A DNA stretch of 64,000 bases. Source: Pelodera strongyloides (Eukaryota > Nematoda > Chromadorea > Rhabditida > Rhabditidae). The notes below the pieces were generated by a model. It had not been told where the DNA came from. It saw nothing but the letters and a program-made list of their open reading frames with translations, and did not search any database. A program made the translations under genes and the position numbers. This document shows, one piece after another, positions 1 through 12,723 of the stretch (position 1 is the first letter of the stretch; each line of letters starts with the position of its first letter). The DNA is taken from positions 27,501-91,500 of the forward strand of contig JAANDG010000036.1 of the NCBI GenBank assembly GCA_036852015.1, written 5' to 3'.

Positions 1-158
1 TTATAGATTCGAGGTAGTTTAGCTTTTTTTGAGCAAGCTCTCCTACTACGGGGAGCAAAGGAAATTTACTGCAATTTTCGCATTTTGACCGTCATAGGTC
101 ATACTATCAACATAAATTATAAAAAAGGTGCAATTCGAGGTGAACCTATCCCTTTAAA
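1..158. repeat. D-family palindromic element, right half (cut by window start)
   Basis: It matches the right half of the complete element at 50602-51080, ending GTGAACCTATCCCTTTAAA. The left half lies outside the window. Confidence 0.75.
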
Positions 159-606
159 CTTGCCTCATTTTACAAAGGAAGAACAAATTCCGTGCTCATA
201 CACCAGCCAGCGATCTTTGCCGCTCTTTTTCTGCATGGTTAACAAGCTTTTCACATCATACTGGCTATTTATGTTCTTCTTTTTTTCGCAATACCCTTGT
301 TTCTCTGCGTCACTTGGTTACGCACCTGATGATCTGCGTAAACGCGCGAAGTGTACGCCGCCAAGTGTTTAGCATCTATACATCTATTGTCTTGCCAGTT
401 GAGCGCTACACCAGCAAACCCCACTTTGCCGCAATGAATTAATGATAACGAGTTGCTAGCGGTGACCATTTATGTTCTAAGGAAACCTTGCACTTTTCTC
501 ACTTATTAGCAGACATCCGTAAAGGAAATTTGCAAACTTTACTCCACACTTCCCCCTCTACATTCGTATTCGCAACTGGTCTACCGTAAACCTCAACAAA
601 TTTGAA

Positions 607-1044
607 ATGCCACGTCCTGGCGTTCATGAATCAATAAGACCACTACTCACACACGACAAGACACCTAATCATAACACGGCAATTAATATTGAGCGAAGCT
701 CAAAATCGGTCGATAATTACCGTAATATTCTCAAGCGACAACAGTCTACTATTGATCCTAAAACTTTAAAGCACATGGCAATTGAGAGCTTTCAATCTAC
801 GCAGGATGATATTAGTGTTACAAAGTCCTGTGTCGCGAAGCAGCTTGACCATCGACACGACGATTTCGGGAATTTGAAATTTGGAAATGCGCCAGAACTC
901 CCTGAGAACTTTGCCAAAAAGTTGTTCTTCCGCCGCGGAGCCATTGTAGATGAACTAGAAATTGGCAGCCGTCCAAGTATCTCGACCCTGATTGGCAGCG
1001 CGCAGATGGCCAGCGCAAAGACGGCGACCTCAGGCTTGAAGCAG
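607..1044 (+). CDS. Candidate alternative first coding exon of unc-103, or exon of an unknown upstream gene
   Basis: An open frame of 146 codons starts at an ATG and runs into a donor-like CAG|GTTAGA at 1044/1045. It would stop at 1068 if unspliced (153 residues). The product is polar, ends SAQMASAKTATSGLKQ, and shows no domain I recognise. It ends in phase 0, so it could splice to the common exon at 26769, giving [11 protein letters not shown]; vertebrate ERG also has Gln before VLSLG. The frame stays open upstream to a stop at 520, so an internal exon is possible. Coding status is supported only by length, composition and the donor. It could be the last exon of another gene. Confidence 0.4.
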
Positions 1045-1430
1045 GTTAGAGACGTAGAAAATAATTAGAAACTTGGGTAATAGCTGACGTTGAAGTTAAT
1101 GATCCGACTTAATTTCTGAAACAGCACCACCGGCATATATGTCTTTTCTTGGTGCTGTGAATTTTGGTTGGAGTTTTTAAAATCACTTTGGTTTTTTTGT
1201 TTATACCTTGCTGTACCGCTGTGTGTGTCGTTTTGTTCTTCTTATTTGTTAAATAGTTGAATTATAGGATTTGAGATTTTAATGTGTTGTGTGATAAAAA
1301 GGTTGTAACATGTAGTAGTACATGTATATACTAAAACGGGTTCAATTGGGATCGTAATAAATAAAACTGTAATGGATTCTTGCTTATTATCGAGTATACG
1401 AGGCCGTAAGTTACTTTAAGTTACGTTAAG

Positions 1431-1854
1431 TTAAAGGGTCAGGCCCATTTCAAATGACCCCTATTTTTGATGATTCCATCTGATTCTCCATGTCAGATAT
1501 AGTAGGATACGATATTTTTCTAATCTTCAAGTGCAAAATTCAGGCAGTATTCAGCAATTTGCCATTGCCAGTCATACCCAACTATTTATCGCAGTTGTCA
1601 CGCCCCTTCGCGCTAATTGGGCAATATGCTCTATTGGGCGTGGCATTTGTGATATTGGCCAATGAGCGCGAATGAGCGTGCCAATTGCGATAGATAGTTG
1701 GGTATGACTGCCCACTGCCCACGGTAAATTGCTGAATAGTGTGTGAATTTTGAGCTTGAAAATTAGAAAAATATTGCATCCTACTATATTTGACATGGAG
1801 AATCAGATGGAATCATCAAAATAGGGGTTATTTGAAATGGGCCTGACCCTTTAA
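1431..1854. mobile_element. A-family palindromic TTAA element, complete
   Basis: About 110-bp inverted arms run from TTAAAGGGTCAGGCCCATTT to AAATGGGCCTGACCCTTTAA, with TTAA at both ends. It sits in a tract of GTTACGTTAA repeats. It has no coding capacity, so it is a MITE-like non-autonomous DNA element. Palindromic TTAA elements are known in Caenorhabditis (PALTTAA families in Repbase). Confidence 0.85.
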
Positions 1855-2886
1855 GTTACGTAAGTTAAGTTAAGTTAACTATCCTGTTTATTGTTAGAAA
1901 TACCAGAACGTTTTTCACGATGGCAGTGTTCGGGAAAACTATTTTGAAAATCAAATCCCCCTTTTAGTTGGGACTCCGTTGTTTTCACGTTCCTACTTCA
2001 GACACGGGCACCTCTTTGCTTGGCTATTCGGAATAAGTAACTGAATTAGTAATATTGTTGACGTTCATGAGACTTTACCGAGGTTACTCAAGCTTTGAGA
2101 ATTTAAAGATTATTGTACATACAAGCAAAACACTATTTATTTGTTGCATTGTCGTATAAGAACCTCATCGTGAACCTCGATAATTTCCCTGGAAGTGCAT
2201 GTAAACAGTTAACATTCTGCTAAACATTATGCACCACTATAAAGCAGAATACTAGTAATATATACGCAAAATAAAGTATTGCATAACACGCTCAAACCTA
2301 TGACTATCCTATGTCTATCCTTATTTAGGACTACGCCTACAAAGCCTAGCTAATAATTACACCAAGCCCCTGCGAGTTCAGTTATTGCCGTCTTGCAATA
2401 TTATACCAAACATTAGACATGTTCCATGCATTGCAAGTACTCTCCTCAGTGCTCTATACCTATACACTCATTAACATTAACCACTTTCAATTCTCTTGCC
2501 TAAACTAGGGGATTAATGCCTCATTCACAATACTCTTCCTCATTTTCCACCCTCTTTTCCCCCCTATTTCCTCTCTTAACAGAAAAACATTGAATTTCGA
2601 AAAAGGACATCATGACCATAAAGGGTGCGCGACGAGTGCGCGCCCTATTACACGTGTTCGCCGAGAGAGCGCAGACATTGTTGCGACGCTCACCATTTTT
2701 GTGGCTTATTGCTTCGTGGAGTGGCCACGGCGCCGACTGAATGCTGGTCCAAATTTCGTATTTTCAAATCAAAATCCCCTCCCAGTACGGCAGAATTCCC
2801 CTTACGACATCTTTGCCTCCGACTGTACTGAGTATTTTCACGTACGCATTTGGTAGACTCGTCAATTAATGATCTGATCGTAAATA

Positions 2887-3231
2887 ATGGACTTCTACAG
2901 TAATCCGCACACGGCGGCAATTGTGCGCCGCGAGCGGCGGAGCAGCACGTTCGCGGGTATTGCGGCAAGTCTGCGGGCCCCGCCTAGCCGGGAGCGCAGG
3001 GCCAGTATCTATATGGCTCCAGTGGCTTCTTTCTCCACAAAAGTTCCCAATTTGGCAGCAAACAATTCTGGGGCGGCTCAACGTAGGGGCAGTACATTTT
3101 CAGGTCCTGCCCCGATTCCCAAGATTACGGCATCGCAAGGTAGAACAACTGAATCGATAATTAAAAACGCCAATCGATTAGAGACACTGCCCGAAAGAGG
3201 CAGTGACTCAGACACGTCGGATGAAGACTTG
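2887..3231 (+). CDS. unc-103: Candidate alternative first exon (arginine/serine-rich N-terminus) of unc-103
   Basis: The ATG at 2887 opens 115 codons ending at the donor TTG|GTAGGT in phase 0; a second donor four bases on (TAG|GTTACT) would end in phase 1. The peptide has basophilic-kinase-like sites (RRERRSSTF, RERRASIY) and an acidic end SDSDTSDEDL. The RR-[AS]-S-T-F style recurs in the exon near 9.8 kb, which suggests both belong to one gene. Phase 0 fits splicing to 26769 and phase 1 fits the exon at 23447. The composition is clearly coding-like compared with the AT-rich flanks. The assignment to unc-103 is inferred from phase and style, not from a recognised domain. Confidence 0.55.
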
Positions 3232-5092
3232 GTAGGTTACTTTTTATAATTCAATGGATAAGTTAAAGCGGCATGGCACGTGGTTTAAAAAACATGTGCT
3301 GGACAGTTGCATTCCTGTGGGCTGTATGCAAAATTCTGTCACTGGATGTGCCTTTCCGACATATGAATTTGCAAAAAAAAATTAACATATGGGAATGCAG
3401 TTGTTCAACATTTGATTGCAAAACACGTGTCACACTGCAATAAGGTAGTCCGCAGCCGCTGGTACAAAAGTGGCTGACTGAAGTGAACCCCAAAAAAGCA
3501 GAAACCAAAAGCGCGAGGACCAAAAAATATATATAAAATATTCCATTTAGTGGTAGAAGTTGATTGAACGATTGCTAGTGCCCTGATCCCTAATTTGAAA
3601 CGATTGTTGTTGAAATATTTTAAGTTGGTAGTTTAATTTTCATTTTATTAACACACAATTTTAATTTCTAAACGATCTCGCTCTTTATTCTTACTGAAAT
3701 ACCGCTATACGAATCTCATGTAGTTTCACACAGTCGTTGCATTCATTATAAGGACCAGATGCCCACCAAGGTAAATTTTCGTATGGTGGTCTAAACGGGC
3801 TCCCATTTTATCTGAAGTTTTTTGTCCTATGCTATGCTACTTATTACTAAAACAAGCTACTCGTTCCTCTACTCGAAAAATCTCTAAAGTCGAAAAAGGA
3901 GATATATTCCATAAATGAAGTTGTTGTGCTTTGCGGCACAAGGCAATTGCTTTCGCTCAGCCTAATTATGACGCGCACTTGTTATTTTCAAATCTCGCGC
4001 ATAAATGTAAGCAAAACTAGCGGATCAGCCGACTTTTCACGTACTTTATTCCATAGTACATGGAATTTATTAGCAATATTAATAATTTATTGTAATTTTA
4101 ACAACCAGCGCACCTACTACAGGCCCCAAGGTATTCCAAGATATTGCCGTTATAATTCTTCGTATAAAATGACAGAGCCTTTCGAAGACTAAAATAAAAG
4201 CCGAGTTCCAGTCCCATAACATTTATTCGTCCAAAAAATTAAAGCGTTACGCTACCTTCGCGTCCGAATTATAATATACCAATTTATCCACGACGGGTAT
4301 TTTGTGGGTATGGTCCTCACCTGGGTTAGTCTCTCCTTAGCACATACATATACCATGTACGAATCTCTATCTAGTCTAGGCTACTTACTTCCGTGGTATC
4401 AAATGACAAACTGAATATTATGTATATAAACATTGAGACGAATATGAATACATAAACATAAGGGCATAGAAAAGTCCCGAAACCAATTTGTTTCAATATC
4501 CATAGGTTCATTCACATTGTTTTCACGTTACACCTCTGAATGTGTGACAACATATGTAAGGTTTTTTGTGTTATTACATCCCTAACAATAGGACATAAAC
4601 CTTGGGCCCGGGCTTTCGTCAGTTCCATAGTTTCAAACTTTCTCAATAAACATGTATTTATATAAAACCTGTTATTTAATTATCCGGGTCCAATAAAATG
4701 AGCATGATAATTCTATTTTTTTTTTGCTAGTTCCCTGGTGGACAGTTGTGCTAGTGCGGACCTTTTATATGCTCTTGATGCTTAAACATTTCACTCACCA
4801 GGTCACTGGGCATTATGTGACAAAACGATGTGCATTACATTTTTGCATACGCGTTACATTGTTTATGTTTATTTTATACTTCATCCATCACGTGGATCTG
4901 AGTTTCTTTTTGCTCCCACCCAGCACAGAATGCACATAGGCACACGCAAGGCTGTCGCTTCTGATTAAGCCCTAAATTTGGAAAGTTGAAAAGCAATTCG
5001 GCGTGGAAATTGGCCATCTAGCAACGTGGTCGGTTGCTGTTGTTTGCTCATTCACGCGTTTTTCCTTATGTGGCTGTTTCACAAATATGTGA

Positions 5093-5255
5093 CCCTAGCC
5101 TAGGTCCTAGGTTGTTCTTGGACTTAGGCATAAACATAGGACTTACTCGTGAATCGGATACTGATCTTAAAACATAAACTAATTGTAAGCTTAGCTTAAA
5201 CCAAACAATCGGCCCAAGTGTAACCCTAAGTCCAAGACCTAGACTAACCTAGGAC
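5093..5255. repeat. Imperfect palindrome of CCTAGGTCCTAGG-type words
   Basis: AGCCTAGGTCCTAGGTTG on the left is mirrored by CCTAGACTAACCTAGGACC on the right, with a shorter inner match. Similar CTTAGG/CCTAAG words are scattered through the window. Confidence 0.5.
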
Positions 5256-5576
5256 CAGGAGTACGCCAGTTTTTTGATCATTCCACAAAAAGGCAAGATT
5301 TTTGAAAGCCAGCTCAAAGCACAAAAAGAGCACGCCTCTTCCTTCTCCTTTGAGTTCTTAGGCACTAGAAATTCAAGTAGGAGGTCCGAAGTCTCAGTGA
5401 ACGACAACAAACCACTTCTACACCTTGGTTTTGACGAACCAAGAGTTGCGTACCCATTCTATTGATTGAACCAATATGTCTGTAGTTTATCGATTGAATC
5501 TTTCATAAATTGCGATTTATTGATTGCTCCACTTCTACACCTTGACGTTGACGAAGCAAGAGGGTTGATTGCACCA

Positions 5577-5749
5577 CTTTGAGCGGCTGGTATTTCGTTT
5601 TCGTGGACAGCTGAATTCTTACGTATTTATGTAAAGATGATCGAATTTAGCTCGATTTTTTATTCTAATTTATCTTCATTTGCATAAGCTGCATAAGAAC
5701 GTTGGTGTACTCAATGTGTTTCAAAACCCAGCAGGCATTTCGCTTTAAA
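5577..5749. mobile_element. B-family palindromic element
   Basis: It resembles the other B copies (core ATTCTTACGTATTTATG, CTCGATTTTTTATTCTAATT, right end GGCATTTCGCTTTAAA). Its left end is degenerate. Its right TTTAAA is also the left end of the next element. Confidence 0.65.
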
Positions 5750-6186
5750 GGATCGCAGTCACTCCAAAAATCATCATTTTGCTTCTAGTTTACTTGAATT
5801 TAGTAAAGAATAAACAAAAATTTTTTACCAAAAAAGAATCATTTGAATTCCAACTCAGGGGGTGAACAAGTAGAAAAGTAGTTCTACTTAACTACCGCGG
5901 GATTATGAAACGTGTAGTGGTATGCCTGCAGACCCTTGCAGTATATGTAAAGATATAATATGCAGATATTTGTCGAAATAATTTGCATACTCCCGATCGG
6001 GAAGCAGCTGTATGAACACGTTTCGTGATCCTGCGGTAGTTAAGTAGAAGTACTTTTCTACTTGTTCACTCCCTGAGTTGGAATTCAAATTATTCGGTTT
6101 TGGTAAAGTATTTGTCTCTATTATTTACTAAATACAAGTAAACTCGAAGAAAAACTACGATTTTGTAGTGACTGCGATCCTTTAAA
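5744..6186. mobile_element. L-family palindromic element, complete
   Basis: Ends are TTTAAAGGATCGCAGTCACT and AGTGACTGCGATCCTTTAAA. Inner arms include GAATTCCAACTCAGGGGGTG and its inverse. It shares its end bases with the elements on both sides. Confidence 0.8.
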
Positions 6187-6603
6187 GGAGGAGGCTCACG
6201 AGAATGAAGTGCTCAAATAGTTTCCTTTTATCGAAGGATAATGGGTTTATCTTTCAAAAAAACAAGTATTATAAGGTTCAGCGCTTTAGTTTGGAGGAAT
6301 TAATTAATCTAAGAACTCGAAGTCAAATAAAATAACCTATCGTATGCAAGGTAGACTTCAAAGCTAAACATGCAAATTTACAAGTCATTTTGCAAGCCAG
6401 CACAAAATTTGCATGCCCACTATGGAAATCAACTATTTTTTACGATCCAAAATTTTGATAGAATTCATAGTTTCATATTGATTTACTCCTTCCAGTTAAA
6501 AGCTTTTGCATTGTAAAGCATGTCTTTCGGAACTTAATACCATCATCTTTCGATAAAAGGAAACCATTCGAGCACTTCATTCTCGTGAGCCTCCTCCTTT
6601 AAA
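6181..6603. mobile_element. F-family palindromic element, complete
   Basis: Ends are TTTAAAGGAGGAGGCTCACG and CGTGAGCCTCCTCCTTTAAA; arms continue through AATGAAGTGCTC. Other F copies lie at 55.2 kb, 58.3-59.9 kb and 62.4 kb. Confidence 0.85.
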
Positions 6604-7187
6604 CTTTGTATTTAGTGTGGATTTGATCTCTCTGTTCACTGCAATATTAGACGGCGTTGAGAGCAAAATATCTCTGAAATCCGACACCAAAAGCTATTGG
6701 AAAAGGTTCCCTTTCGTGTGTTCGAGCCCGGCCGACTGTCTGCTCAGTATTGAATTGATAGCTTGATTATTAAATCGATTAGCATTTATCGATCAGCTAT
6801 TAACTAGTGTGTCATTTATTAGATAAACAATGTAGTAAAAGCCGTGGTTTATGTGTCGCGAGCAAAATATAAAACTTTGTACAGTATGTATAGAGTATTT
6901 GGGATACAAATTTGGAGTTCCATAGCTTAAGCCAAGCCCCCCCCCCATATGTTATAAGCTGTAGTATAGTGTTTCAATTTTGATCCACATTATTGACACA
7001 CAATTTATATTTTTTTAATTGCACAATTCATCGCAATATATGTATATATTATTATATTAGTGTGAATATCGGCTAATGAGCGTGATTCAGGAGGATTGTG
7101 CATCATTTTGTTCCAAAATAAACAAAAAATTGAAATTGCAAATTAGTCCTATTTAATTCCAATAATTCAGTGGGAGAAAGAGTGAAC

Positions 7188-7222
<35 letters not shown>

Positions 7223-7268
7223 TGAACGAGACAGAGAGAGAGGGAGAGAGAGAGAGCGAGAGAGAGAT
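7188..7268. repeat. (GA)n microsatellite
   Basis: Nearly pure GA dinucleotides with a few interruptions. Confidence 0.95.
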
Positions 7269-7870
7269 AGTTGTTAGTATTTGAGGGACATGTGTTTTGA
7301 TTGTAATTTCTAATAATTTTCACGGAAGTAATTTGCAATTACATGAGACACGCGGTTAATTAAACGATTTCGTACTCGTACATCAATTTCATATACATAC
7401 AATAAGGTATAACTATAAAGTGTACTTCGATGTTACAATAAGTAAAAGTACGGATAATTTTGTAATAACGCTCTGAAAATTGAAAAAGCTCCGACGAGTA
7501 TAGTTTTCTTGTACTTTAACTTTACCGCTAGAGTAGGACATATCACATACACATATCACTCGCGTAATACTCTTTCTTAAAAGTTCCACTTCCTTAGGCT
7601 TTTTCTTAAACGTTGTGTAGTGTTGACAGGTAATAGACTTCCTAAGCTTTTTTATGTCATTTTTGGTCCTAGATTACTTACTTAGGTCCTTCTTTATCAT
7701 TGTTAGTGTAGGAGTCGACCCCCATTCCTCTGACGTGGTCGGTTGTAACTCTGGCCATCAAAAAGTGCACTCGGGTTTTATTATCGCCGATCTGGGAATA
7801 GGATCCCATGCATTCTTAATACGGATACCACAATTCGGGAACTTGAAAAATGTTTCGAATTTAACCTTTC

Positions 7871-8265
7871 TTTAAAGGGATAGGTTCATCTCAACTCCCC
7901 ACTGTTTTTATTTTATTTTATTGATAATAAGACAAATATCATTCACAACGAAAATTAAATCAATCACATAACGCAGAAGAAGCTTCCTTTATTATGTACA
8001 AACGTTGATCGGAAGCCAAAATCTAAACTCGAAAACTAATACCGTACACAGATCGCGCGGGTTAATGGCAATTAGCCAAGCTACAAACTACACTCGGCAG
8101 GTCATTATTTTCCACGGGTGGTATCATTTAATTCGCTCTTGGCTAATTGCCGTTTGCCCGCGCGATCTGTATACGGTATTAGTTTTTGCGTTTAGATTTT
8201 GGCTTCCGATCAACGAGTTTCCAATAAAGGAAGCTTCTTCTGCGAGGCGTATTGTTCTGTGATTG
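7871..8265. mobile_element. E-family palindromic element
   Basis: It starts TTTAAAGGGATAGGTTCATC. Long inverted arms include AGAAGCTTCCTTTATT and AATAAAGGAAGCTTCT. The right terminus is degraded. A second copy lies at 53432-53958. Confidence 0.75.
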
Positions 8266-8631
8266 AGATCAGAAGTGTTTTTTTTTAATTCATAATCTCT
8301 CGTGTGGAGCAATGCATTTTTTATCAGCTGCTAGTGTCTATCTAGTTTAGTTATTTATTTATTTATTTGTTTATCGTCTAGTGACTTGGGTTTCTTCTTT
8401 CGATACATAGTTTAAGTTAAATGCTGCATCAGTCCAAGTACAAATACTGCAAGTTGATAATAATATTATTTCTGTAAACTTTTTTGAAACGTATCCTATC
8501 TGTATATCGTATATCCTATCAGTAAAGGGATGGGGTCACTAGAAATCGCCTCATTTTTTATCTTTTAGTTTGATTGTGCAAAGGAAAACTTAGACAAAGA
8601 GCATAAAAATATTTCTTGAATTATTACATAT

Positions 8632-8708
8632 ACATACACACACATGCTCACAACACGCACCACACACACACGCACACATGCACACATGCACACATGCACA
8701 CACACATT
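8632..8708. repeat. (CA)n-rich microsatellite
   Basis: Runs of CACACA and CACATG words. Confidence 0.85.
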
Positions 8709-9420
8709 CACATCATAATATGGAAGTCAGCTCTCGTCCCTAAGGGGGTCTTATCCTCTCATGAAAGCCGTATGTGTGTGTGAAAATTGAATTTGCTGAA
8801 CAGAACCCCTATCCACTCACCCCTGTCTTTCTCTTCCTCTCTCCTATGTGCACTAAGCAATTGACTGCATCCGCAACCTCTGAAAAGTCATTTATTAATA
8901 TTTGGTACCTTTTGATTTTCTATAAAGCTGTGTGATACGTAGTTTGTGAAGGAAATTGTGTCCCCTTTTGTGCAGAAAAGCACATACCTTTGCGTAGTAC
9001 CGTGAGGGTGCAGGTATTCAAAACGCTTTTCAAACCTTCCTATTACACCTTTTTAAATTAGAAAATGGATACGTTTCAAGATACTTTAAACTACGTTGAT
9101 GTTGCGGCTTATCTCTCTCTCTTTTATATGCATTTATCGTTCAATCAACTTCGAACACTTTTCGCGCAGCATTCGTTTTCGCGTGCAAAAATTCCATATT
9201 ATTTCAGCAAAGCTCGCCAGCTTGTTCTGCGCTTTGGATAGGGTGTGTGCGAATTCTTCGCCGAAGTTCACTCGGTACCCGTGACGCTAACGCAGCGTTG
9301 TGGCTGCCCGGCGTCGGCAGCAGCTGAACCGCGCTGCCACACGCTGTCTACAAGGCGTTCGTCGCCTTCGGGCACCTTTTGTACCGGCGGCTGAGCGGCG
9401 TGATTGAGGCGATACATCAG

Positions 9421-9864
9421 CGACGGGGTCGGGGCCTTGAGGCCACCGCAGCTGGTGGCACCGTACGCGGAGCTGTGGCTGCGGCTGCGGAGGCGGGAGC
9501 GCAAGCTGCCGCATGGGCGGCAACGGCGGCTCCGCGCCGTTACCGCGCCCATGGCGGTCGACCCAGAAGGCGCGCCAGCTCCGGTTCGGACTCTGGTCCC
9601 GTCCCGACCGTATTGGAAGTTCCCCGCTATAGTCTTGATGCAACTGAAAATTCGTCACCCAATTCCCTACCCTATACGCAGAATCGGCGCCTGCTATGCG
9701 CGACGTCGCCGACCGCCAACCCGGTACCGCCACTATCGCAACACGCAACACTTTCAATGCCGGCGCAACGTCGCGCGGCGGCGTCTCGCCGTGCGTCTAC
9801 GTTTGTGCGCCGCATGAGCATGGCGATTCCAACACTCACATCGGATCCCGTGCCATTTGCTGCG
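9421..9864 (+). CDS. unc-103: Candidate alternative 5' coding exon of unc-103 (short form starts at ATG 9757)
   Basis: A GC-rich open frame ends at a strong donor, GCG|GTAAGA, in phase 0. Two models fit. In the first, a first exon starts at the only early in-frame ATG (9757) and gives 36 residues beginning MPAQRRAAASRRASTF. In the second, a longer internal exon is entered at ATACATCAG|CGA (9420/9421), adding an alanine-rich run and a protein-like segment with SSGSDSGPVPTVLEVPRYS. Arg-Arg-Ala-Ser sites resemble those of the 2887 exon. The frame is open from 9328. The antisense strand is also open here, as expected for GC-rich DNA. A phase-0 end fits direct splicing to 26769. Confidence 0.6.
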
Positions 9865-12629
9865 GTAAGAATTTATTTAAATTGTATTTCAATGTTATCT
9901 GGCGTGTTTATTTTTATCACTCAATATTTCAGCTCTAGTTCGGATTATTATGGACAGGTTTGGTTCGTATTTATTGAAAATTATTAGGAAAGTAGGCTCG
10001 TCTGTGGCCCCTGGTAAAGATAAGTTTGTTTCTCACATTGACCAGTGTTGCTGGATATTGTCTTTTGCGTATTATATTGCCATTTTCTATTGCTTATTAG
10101 CCCCGTTAGCAGTGAAGGACTTACCCGTTTAATATTTAGCGCTCCGTGTTAACTTTCTTGTTGTTTCATATGTTTCACCTCTCGCCATGCATTTACCCTT
10201 CTAACTCTATGGAACCGCGTTTTTTATTAATTGCTTTTCTGATGCGCTTTAGATCTAGTATCTCATTGGCATCTCATCTGCGTGGCAGGCAGATGGTGCT
10301 AGAATTATTGGTCCTGTGCTATTGGTGGTCATTGCACCCGCCGCCGCTTATGCATACGAAATCACACCAATAGTATGCATATAGAACGCGAATAGTATGC
10401 ATATAGTATGACTCATGGTGAGCACCAGTTGAGTGCAATTTGAGGTCAAAATTAATTCTATTTTGCATGTTTATTGAGTTTTTTTGTCTAGTTTACATAT
10501 AGTGTGACATGGTCATTTTTTACGTCATTTTCTCATTATTATATATCAACGTTATGGGTAGGTAGTTTATAGTCTGTAGTTTTATGCAGCTTGTTCCCAT
10601 TCTAATTTTTCCCTTACTTGTTTGATAATTGCTAGTTCTCCGCGGATAATCTAACGTATACACGACATCGAAAACAACTCTATGCAAAGAAAAGAAAAGA
10701 CTCGACCTAAAGATCTATTCTGCGATAAAGCTTACCAGCTTTTAGTTTCTACTATGCGTCGGGCTTTTGTTACCCGGTCAAAACTCTCTTTTTTCCTGAA
10801 AACTAAACTCATTTATATCTCACTTGTGGATATGTTTTGCTTGCAATGTCAAAGTGTTACTTGTTTTTGTTTGCTAATATAATCTTCATAAAAAAGTAAA
10901 ACATAGAAGCATAGGGCATAGGATTTCAGTTCCCAATCCAAATTCCGTTTCAAAAACCGGCTATTATACCCCTTTAAAGTAAAGTTTGGTATTTACTCAA
11001 CTGTAAATATCTACACAAAGTTAACTAGTTTCTTGCAACCTATCTCTTTGACTAGTGCGGCAACGTCAACCAGAGCCCTTTTGACGGACGCGCAAAACTT
11101 CTCGAAAATAAATAGCTTTCGTTTGTCGGTTCGAGTTTTTCAATACAAAAGGATGTCCCTGACCAACCGTTTATTACTTTTTTATAAGTATTTCAATTTG
11201 TCTTTTTTCGAAAACTTTACATTAGTCTTGGAAAGAATGTTGCGTTTTGGTAAAAGTCGAACATTCATATTTTAAAAAAATCTCGCTTATTTCTCCGAGA
11301 GAAGCAATATTTTCAGCTCGTAGTTTGATAAAAATACGCAGTGAAAATAAATAATAATATTTAAGCAAGATATGGGAATGCAGTTGATGCCCAGCATACG
11401 TTTCGAAAACCGGTTGTTATATTGTTACATCAATGTAACCGCATCGTTCCCAAACCTTCAGTCCAGCAGTCGCTCTAAATGCGGCTGTTTTATCGCTTTA
11501 ACCGCATCTTTTCCAATCGTTGATCCTTCATTGTTGTCTTTTGTCGCAGTAGACATCAGACCAATTCTACGAATACGCGCAACTTGCCTAGATTACGCCC
11601 CAGGGACCTAGCGTAAGTCTTAACGCGTAAGATGCACCCAACCCCTTTTGCCGTCTAGAATAAAGACAAGCACGACATTTTATGCCCCCTTATAATATGT
11701 TTTAACGCAATTTAATTGCACTTTGCTAAAATTTCCGGTGTCTTATTACATTATGGGGTAATTTATTAAAGTGGGATTTTTATTTTATTTAAGCACAACC
11801 AACGCAGCAGAAACGCTGCTCATTTTCAGAATAACTGCAGCAACAAATGCTTACCTTCGTAGATTTTTTTTCCTACCCAAAAAGGTCAACAGACCCTAAA
11901 TTGTCTGGTTTTGAAGTACCACTGGTCCATATGGGCTCAAGCCTCATGCTTAATTCCTTAATTATCTAATCTGTAGCTTAATTATATAATCCCCAAAATT
12001 AGCCATTTCCTCACAGTCAGTCAAGGCTCATTGGTCACTTGGCTCGGTGCCAACCTAGAAAATAACAACGAACGCAAAAAAACCGCGCCGTGCACTAAAT
12101 AAAGGCCTCTCGGGCATCGCCGTCACGAGTAATTTCCCAAATTTGCCTTCGATCAGCCTTTGTCGGCCAAATACGGCATTAGTGTTTATTTTTGTTTAGG
12201 ACTATCGTCGACTTTTAACAATCGTTTTAGGGTTTACTGTAATTTTATTAGTAACCTTTACGGCATGTCATATTCATGTGAGCGTGGTGCACAATCTTGA
12301 ATTGGGACACTAGAATTTATCAGAAAATCTCTTTCTAATGCGGTATAACAGGGGTTTTGTGATACGTATGTCGGAAAAGTGCATTCCATTTAGTTTAAGC
12401 AAATTGTAGATTATTATGGCGTCTTCTTACCCAAAAATTTGCATCTTAAACTAAGAATGCAGTAGTGCAAAATATGTTTGACAAACGGCTGCCATACTGC
12501 GCTAAAGTAGCACATGGTTTGCCAGGGAGCTCTTCTTTTTTCTATTCTCAACGTCGGAATTCCCGAATATTTTATGATGATCCCTTTTCTTTCTTTTTTT
12601 CAATTCTCTCTCTTTCTGCACCCTTTCCC

Positions 12630-12630
12630 A

Positions 12631-12665
<35 letters not shown>

Positions 12666-12723
12666 ATCTGTCTCTCTATCTCTCTCTCTCTCTCTCTCTT
12701 TCTTTCTCTCTCTCTCTCTCTCT
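12630..12723. repeat. (CT)n microsatellite
   Basis: Almost pure CT with a few A/G interruptions; open frames across it are artefacts. Confidence 0.95.

Noticed and set aside
5093..5255. Telomere-like (TTAGGC)n remnant
   Set aside because: Words such as CTTAGGC occur singly, never in a tandem array.
7188..7338. Leu/Ser repeat proteins from GA/CT tracts (also 12.5, 20.4, 24.7, 43.1 kb)
   Set aside because: Pure dinucleotide repeats are open in all frames; no coding evidence.
9287..9757. Long antisense open frames opposite the 9.4-9.9 kb exon
   Set aside because: GC-rich coding DNA opens the opposite strand; the + frame has the donor and the protein-like segment.
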